From Mytilus trossulus (taxonomy: Eukaryota; Mollusca; Bivalvia; Mytilida; Mytilidae), in assembly GCF_036588685.1 (NCBI RefSeq), contig NC_086379.1, forward strand, positions 13,749,862 through 13,813,861: a stretch of 64,000 bases of DNA, written 5' to 3'. A program made the position numbers and the translations under genes. Position 1 is the first letter of the stretch. Each line of letters opens with the position of its first letter. The notes under the pieces are model-generated. The model did no database searches. It had not been told where the DNA came from and saw only the letters and a program-made list of their open reading frames with translations. Shown here one piece after another: positions 57,811-64,000 of the stretch.

Positions 57811-59330
57811 AGAATGTATTTTGTCGCAAATAGAAAGGGTGGCCAATTAATTTAAAGCAAATCAAAATGAATGTAACCGTATAACTTATAGTAGATTCTA
57901 GTATTATTTCATCTATCGTTCTTCAAATTTAGTATGGTTTCATCTTGCTGTGAATTATGTATTGTTCTATCATGCTACGCATGCAATTAATTAGATAAAA
58001 AAAAACCCGACAGATTTACAGGAAACTTAGGTTCCTAAATTGTACTTTTCCCTCTTTCCGGTTCAGAAAAAAACAACCCCATCAATGCTACCTCAAGGAA
58101 ATAGTTATTAAAGGTACCAGGATTATAATGAAGAACGCCAGACGCGCGTTTCTTCTGCATAAGACTAATCAGTGATGCTCATATCAAAATATCTATAAAG
58201 CCAAACACGTACAAAGTTGAAAAGCAATGAGTATCCAAAATTCAAAAAAGTTGTGCCTAGTAATCTATGCCTGGGATAAGAATATCCTTAGTTTTTCGAA
58301 AAATTCAAAGTTTTGTAAACAGGACATTATAAAAAATACCACATTATTGATATTCATGACAACACCGAAGTGTTGACTCCTGGGCTGGTGATACCCTCGG
58401 GGACGAAACGTTCACCAGCAGTGGCATCGATTCAGTAATGTAAACAGTTATCAAAGGTACCAGGATTATAATTTAGTGCGCCAGACGCGTGTTTCATCAT
58501 CAGTGACGCTCATATCAAATATTTGTAAAACCAAACAAGTACAAAGTTGAAGAGCACTGATGATCCGAAATTCCAAAAAGTTGTGTCAAATACGACTAAG
58601 GTAATCGATGCATGGGATAAGAAAATCCTACGTTTTTCGAAAAATCTAAAGTTTTGTAAACAGGAAATTTATAAAAATGACCACATTATTGATATTCATT
58701 TTTCAGGAATTTTATAAAAATGATAAGTGGTATGGCATTTTGTTTTGAAAATACGAATATTAGATTAAATGGAATCACAGGAACATTTTATTGAGAGATG
58801 TACAACAAAGGAAATTCAGTTATCCTACTGCGCATTAAGATTTGTTAACATGATAAAAATACAAGAATATATTTTGTCGCAAAGAGAAAGAGTAACCAAC
58901 TAATTTTAAGCAAATCAAAATGAATGTAACCGTATAACTTATAGTAGATTCTAGTATTATTTCATTCATCGTTCTTCAAATTTAGTATGGTTTCATCTTG
59001 CTGTGAATTATGTATTGTTCTATTATGCTACACATGCAATCAATTAAATTAAATAAAAGACAGATCCAGAAGATTAAAATTATAAAATTGTCCTTTTCTC
59101 TCTTTCCGGTTCAGACAAAACTATCCCATCAATGCAACTTCGAGAAAACACTTTATTAAGTAGAATCAAGTAAACACTTTTGATAAGTGGTATGACGTGA
59201 GCATTTAAAAAAAACAAATATTAGATTAAGTGGAATCACGTGAACATTTTATTGAGAGATATACAACAAAGGAAATGTGATCCTACTGCGCATTAAGATT
59301 TGTAAACATGGTTAATAAGTTGATCATCTA
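57811..59330. repeat. Internal tandem duplication in unit B, about 1.05 kb offset
   Basis: 57811-57995 and 58864-59045 share ATTTTGTCGCAAA, AATGAATGTAACCGTATAAC and TTCTAGTATTATTTCAT. 58748-58860 and 59205-59320 likewise share TGAACATTTTATTGAGAGAT-type sequence, which is single-copy in unit A (about 51099-51200). The second half lacks the R5 pair found in the first. Confidence 0.75.
58113..58713 (+). repeat. R5 repeat, two tandem copies (about 342-bp unit)
   Basis: AAAGGTACCAGGATTATAAT occurs at 58113 and 58455, each followed by CCAGACGCG, ATCAGTGA(T/C)GCTCATATCA and GTACAAAGTTGAA. The first copy continues through GGGCTGGTGATACCCTCGGG and ACGAAACGTTCACCAGCAGT. A diverged single copy is at 63172-63372. 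Confidence 0.75.
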
Positions 59331-59552
59331 TAATTTAAGAAACAAAATTTACATTCATTATTAGGAAGTATTGGCTCTACAATTAACAACACCTCAAGTA
59401 CGATTCATGCAGATGTTGAGTATTGCGTGGTAGATCACCAGTAATATCAATATTTTTCTTTAATATTTTGACGTTTTTACTTTGTTCTGCAACACTATGG
59501 ATTATTCCTCCCCTCTCTTTCCCCGGACATTTGCAAATACTTTGCATCTCTT

Positions 59553-60430
59553 CAGGGTTTCCCCTGGGTCAATTATTTTTTTCGCCACCTCTTTCGCCAA
59601 AGCAATATATTTTTCGCCACTTTATTATTTTTTTCGCCAAGTAACACAAATATATTTTTCTTTTAAAATTTTCCTTTTTTTCTAGCCCCCCACTCCCCCT
59701 AAATAAGAAGTGTTTTTTACAACAAATCGAAGTATCTTATCACTTGGAATTGATCCCTCGTTTAAGGTGTAATCATTACATTGAGGGGTTACTCTCATGC
59801 CAATGTACCTTTTGAATAGATTTCTTCATAACGACAGTTTTCTTTTCTAGACCATCGTAAATAAGTAAAACTATATGCTTGAAACACGTGTGTCACTGAA
59901 ACGACTTTGAAGTACCCTCTCAAATAAATGATCTATATGAAAGTTAAATGATAAAGTTTTAAATCAGAGACTTTTCTTGCTTTTGGACATTTTTCGTCAT
60001 AACAATAATTTTCTTTTCTGGACTATCATTAAAAGTAGAGGAAGCGTAAAAACTTTGCTTCAAACACGTGCGTCGCAAAGTGGTTAATAAGTCCCTTTTA
60101 TGTCATGTGACAGAAGCCATTTAACCATATCATTTTGTCATATCATACAATCAACACCTTTATTAATTAGTCCTTTGATGTCGATAGCTATGAATGCAAT
60201 CAGCTGATTATTGATATTCTGTCAAAATCTTAACGAGTTCAAGGTGAATTCCGAGTATGTTTGATCGGTAAAGTCAGAGAAACCCGAAAAAAGTAAATAA
60301 ACAAGATGGCTGAAATAAATCGTTCTATATATTTCTTTCGCCAAATTCTTTCGCCAATGACGAATTTTAATCGCCACAATTATTATTTTTTCGCAAATTG
60401 CGAAAATGGCGACCGCCAGCGGAAACCCTG
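59553..60430. mobile_element. hAT-type non-autonomous element, 878 bp
   Basis: Left end CAGGGTTTCCCCTGG and right end CCAGCGGAAACCCTG are inverted repeats. The 8-bp CATCTCTT lies on both sides (59545-59552 and 60431-60438). Unit A (about 51435) has a single CATCTCTT and no insertion. Eight-base duplications and CAGGG ends are hAT hallmarks. Both flanking interiors are rich in TTTCGCCA motifs, probable subterminal transposase sites. No transposase is encoded. Confidence 0.9.
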
Positions 60431-60922
60431 CATCTCTTTCTCGTAGTTATTGGCAACACTGATTTTCTATGACAATAATAATGTTAACCCGCTCAAGCTT
60501 TTTCGCATCAGGAACATTCACAAAGTTTTGTATTTTATCAGTATTTTATAACAAAATGTAAATAAAATAAAGCAAAGTAATTCAACTACAGTTTAATTAA
60601 CTTTTACGTTTAATTATGAAATACAGTTCAACAGGATACACAATGTGTTGGATGGATGTTTATGAAAAGTGTCGAGTGATAAAATTTGACATGTGGCAGT
60701 AGCCTAGACTTATTTGTGAAAATAATCTTCATAACATTATATATATTGTAAATTATAGCAGACTATTACTTCAACAATGATCAATGTTACAGCTATGATG
60801 ATAGATATCAAGTTCTTCAGTGTACGAATGTTCTTTCTAACACATGGTATTCTTAGTCAACATTAACAAGTTTTATCAATTTTAAAAGGGCCATAGACAG
60901 ACGAATTGTTCATTTTCATTCT

Positions 60923-61865
60923 TCAAATCAGTGAATAAATTAAGTATAAAACCAAGACAAAATACACATGATTTCCAATATTCCTATGACTCAAATTCGA
61001 CATATCATTTTCTGTTCATGTGGAAGTTAAATCGCAATTTAGATTACTGCATTTAACGGGGTTGTTACACAAATTCTCATTACAACAGTATCTACACATA
61101 GCACCCCATCTTTCTCTATATCCGGTTGTTGGTGATCTCTGCCAAGTGCTGCATCCCTTTTCACAGCCATCATAGTGTCCGCTATCTCTTTCACATCCCA
61201 CATATGCTTTTGGAATAGACGAAGGTAACACTTTTCCTATTGAGATTCGACAACGTTGCCCGAGTTAAGTTTGGTTCTTTAATGTACTCACTATTTTCGA
61301 ATCTGTAGAAGCCCTCGTTTCTATGGAAACATTCTAGTTGTTTGTTTGATGTCGTATACACTGATAGCCAGTCTGACATTGTCCAAGTCCCAATACTATA
61401 ACTTGACGTAAGACTGTCAAAAAGTTTCAAGGTATGCCGTTCATAGAATTCGTTTGACAGAAAACAAGTAGAATCACATGTTGTTGTTTTATTGTTACAT
61501 CCGGTTGAGGAACCACTCCAGCAGGTGTCAGTTTCTAGACGAAGTTGCGCAGAGGCACAAATATGAGATCCATTGTATGCAAATGTAATTTTTTGTGTAT
61601 TTGAACGAGATACACTAACACTGACCACATATGATGAAATATTTCCTCCAAACGTAACCCCTGGTACCATGCTGGGAGCTTTACTGTACGGAACGCCATT
61701 TGTTACACTGCTATACAGATGTTCGATATTTAGTTTTACAGAAGGTAGCGAAATTTCCGTTGTATCATCAACAGTTGCATTGCACTCAATCTGTGGCACA
61801 TCTGCTGTGGCAGAATAAACAGCAAACAAAGTTACCAGGACAAGCGTACATAATATTGTATCCAT
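60923..61865 (-). pseudogene. Ly6/uPAR-like surface protein, damaged copy
   Basis: Paralogue of the 51922-52881 gene, nearly identical (about 1 percent divergence). Counting from the start codon, it reads in frame through residue 202 (NLTR), then lacks 17 bp present in unit A (at 52261-52277), which shifts the frame and ends the product at 224 residues, before the LU domain is complete. Independently, a TTA leucine codon (residue 289 of the intact copy) is TGA at 61016-61018, which would remove the GPI-attachment tail even without the frameshift. The length difference (960 versus 943 bp) is exactly the 17-bp deletion. Signal peptide and N-terminal half remain open, so a secreted fragment cannot be excluded. 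Confidence 0.85.
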
Positions 61866-62350
61866 CGTATTTAACTTTTTTGTAAGATTTTAGTTTTCTT
61901 TTTCTGTAATTAGAAAAATATGTTTTAAACACGAAAAGAACTACTAGTATTACGATTGTAGCAAAATCAGATTAACACGAAATCCTTTTACAACTTAAAA
62001 AAATTAACGGCTATTTATAGCATGTACATCATGTCAAATTAAAAAAAATAATGAATCACATTAGAATAATGCCAAATAATTCTTCTAAACTAATATCACT
62101 TCTTTATTATTAAAGCTACTATTTCTACAATGATATTTATTCATCAATTTAGTAACACAAATCTTAGCTTATATACCATTTTTTTTTAAAATCTAGAATT
62201 ATCTATAGATAACTAGAAAATAAATAAACAAAACTGTTTTTTATTACATTGCGCAATGTAAATTCCGGAATATGTAAACACTTTCTGAAACATAAATATA
62301 ACATATACTCTTTTCTAATTTGTCACGAATATTCTACACTTGAAAATGAA

Positions 62351-62539
62351 ATGTATATTACAGAAAAAATGGCAAAAAAGAAAATTCTAGTTATCTACTT
62401 ACTACTATTCGCAGTTATGGTTAAAATAATTTATCATTATTTACATTTTATATTATACTGTCAGGTACATGTACTCAATAGTACTTGTAAGATATCAACA
62501 TTATCCGGAAACTACAGGAAAATTCGCGTTAACACTTAA
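62351..62539 (+). CDS. Small hypothetical ORF, 62 aa, unit B
   Basis: Paralogue of 53737-53925 with the same length, the same KMAKKK start and hydrophobic core, and two conserved cysteines. The changes are T3I, I to V, P to H and N to Y. The frame stays open upstream to 62249 but without an ATG there. Function unknown and coding status doubtful. Confidence 0.25.
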   Translation: MYITEKMAKKKILVIYLLLFAVMVKIIYHYLHFILYCQVHVLNSTCKISTLSGNYRKIRVNT

Positions 62540-62842
62540 TTACGTATCATAAAAATTGTTGATCAATAAAATTTAAAAATATTTTCATCCTGTCCGGTGA
62601 CATCCAGTATTGAATCAATTTAGATTAAAGAGATAATTTTTTATAAACTGTTGTTATGTCTTCTATGTTAAATGTTTTTTTTTATAGTTTTTTTTACATA
62701 AAAAAATAAGAAAGTGTTTCGTTTTCTAATTTAAAGCTGGGAAATGAACCCTCGTTGATGACGATTAATCACAAGTAAATATATATCTGAGGAATGGTGT
62801 TTGTGATGTAATAAAACATTGTTATATCATAAATCATACGTT

Positions 62843-63869
62843 TACTTATAAGGCAGTTTTATTTGCTGCAATATATAGTGTATACATATATGTTTTTCCA
62901 GATTTTGTTTTTTAGCATTGAATCAAGTGCGTATAAATACTAATATATACTAGTGAATTGTACTGTCTATTTTAATACAGTAAAGAAAATATAGAATTCT
63001 CAGAAATATGTCGTTTTACTAAAGTCAATTTTGCGAGATAAACCAAAACGAAGAAGAGGGTTATCTTTGAAAAGAAATGCTTGATACTTTGAAATTAAAA
63101 AGAGATAAGATTTTATGTTATAGTGAAAAATTAAAACCCAGAGTTCAATACATACTTCCTACATATAGTTATCAACGGTACTAGGATTATAAATAAAATA
63201 CGGAAAACGCGCGTTTCGTTTACATAAGACTCATCAGTGACACTCAGACCAAAATAGTTATAAAGCCGAACAAGTACAATGTTGGAGAGTATTGAGGACC
63301 CAAATTTCAAAAAATGTTGTGCCAAATACGGATAAGGTAATCTATTGCTGGGGCAAAATCCTTAATTTCAGCTAACCTCTAAACAGAAATATGTACAGTT
63401 CATTTCATTTTTTGTTAAGTTAGACAGGAATATGTTAAGTGTTTTTCTATGGAAAACAATTACAAAAATCGACATTATGATGAGTTTTCTAAAGGAACCT
63501 CCAAACATGATTCCATGAAGGCAAATATCTTTTTTTTATAGCTAATATGTTAGGAAATTCGAATGTGTAACATAGTTAACAATTTGACACCAAAAAAAGC
63601 TAGCGTATGTTAAAATTTAAAACTCGTTTACTTATCGGTACTTGTACATCGTCGGTTTTTAAATATTTGGCTTTGAACGTTCCCGATGAAGGTAAATAAA
63701 AAAAAAAACCGCTTCGGACGCATCACATTATTAAACGTGTTGTTTTTAATTTTGTACCAACAAGGGACACGACTACTTTCTGTGACATCATGTGTTCAAC
63801 TATCACCGTACAGTCACATTAAAAAAAAACCAGGAACAACACACTTTATCAGAACAATTTCCTTGGATA
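62843..63869. other. Unique flank right of the duplication
   Basis: AT-rich, no supportable gene. Contains one diverged R5 copy at 63172-63372 (GGTACTAGGATTATAAATAA, TAAGACTCATCAGTGACACT). No third duplication unit follows. Confidence 0.6.
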
Positions 63870-64000
63870 TATAGCAGTTTGACAAACACTTATCTAAGAA
63901 TTGAGAAGCAAGTTATTTCTTTAACAATAGAACGTGATTCAAGCATTCAGCTGATTTTACAGAATTATCTCCCTGTAGTATAATGTACCATATTATTATA
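63870..64000 (-). repeat. Partial copy of the 2892-3173 MITE at the window edge
   Basis: ATATAGCAGTTTGACAAACA, AGAATTGAGAAGCAAG, CAGAATTATCTCCCTGTAGT: complement of the 2892-3173 element, continuing to about 63990 near the window end. Confidence 0.6.

Larger units (their letters stand above)
54216..62842. repeat. Segmental duplication unit B (8.6 kb)
   Basis: Tandem copy of unit A. It is longer because of a bigger minisatellite array, a set of repeats at 57.0-58.7 kb, an internal tandem duplication (57811-59330) and the hAT-type MITE (59553-60430). Similarity to unit A is uneven: the first 240 bp differ at roughly 6 percent of sites, while the Ly6-like gene region differs at about 1 percent. 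Confidence 0.88.

Overview
This is a eukaryotic nuclear window. It is strongly AT-rich, genes are sparse, coding exons are split by kilobase introns, and it is dense in dispersed repeats. Several repeat families (one ending GAAGATGTGGTATGAG, and one with AACTGTCATATTCCTGAC) together with NHL, fucosyltransferase and RT-like fragments match what I know of marine mussels (Mytilus or a close bivalve). The species assignment is from memory of these repeats, not from a search.

Layout. From 1 to 25.3 kb on the minus strand lies the 5' part of a KIF19-like kinesin gene. Five exons can be joined in frame (25286-25224, 23374-23294, 13360-13250, 6980-6893, 4878-4742) and give the first 160 codons of the motor domain, including the P-loop. 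The rest of the gene must lie to the left of the window. Its introns hold MITE-like elements, two local tandem repeats and many copies of dispersed repeats. From 26.5 to 38.2 kb is a gene-poor repeat nest with three decayed reverse-transcriptase C-terminal fragments, foldback elements and MITEs. From 38.85 to 40.63 kb (minus strand) is an intact GT11 alpha-1,2-fucosyltransferase-like gene, with a short upstream coding exon that completes its membrane anchor. From 42.2 to 43.84 kb is a complete but dead PIF/Harbinger-type transposon with long terminal inverted repeats and other repeats nested inside. At 47.9-48.3 kb is the decayed C-terminal end of an NHL-repeat protein.

The most structured part is 48.38-62.84 kb: a direct tandem segmental duplication. 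Unit A is 48376-54215 and unit B 54216-62842. Each unit has a spacer, a 48-bp minisatellite, a minus-strand Ly6/uPAR-like GPI-anchored surface protein gene, and a conserved 62-codon ORF. The gene in unit A is intact (319 aa). Its copy in unit B has a 17-bp frameshifting deletion and a nonsense change that would also remove the GPI tail. Insertions private to one unit (a tRNA-derived SINE in A; an 878-bp hAT-type MITE with 8-bp target duplication in B) date themselves after the duplication. The minisatellite unit resembles an internal piece of the commonest dispersed repeat of the window.

Repeat family names used below are local labels. R1: terminus GAAGATGTGGTATGA. R2: GGGAATGTGTCAAAGAGACA. 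R3: CACATCAAACGAATGGATAA. R4: AAGTTTGGTTAAATTTGG. R5: GGTACCAGGATTATAA. I saw no rRNA, no functional tRNA gene, no CRISPR array and no bacterial-type operon.
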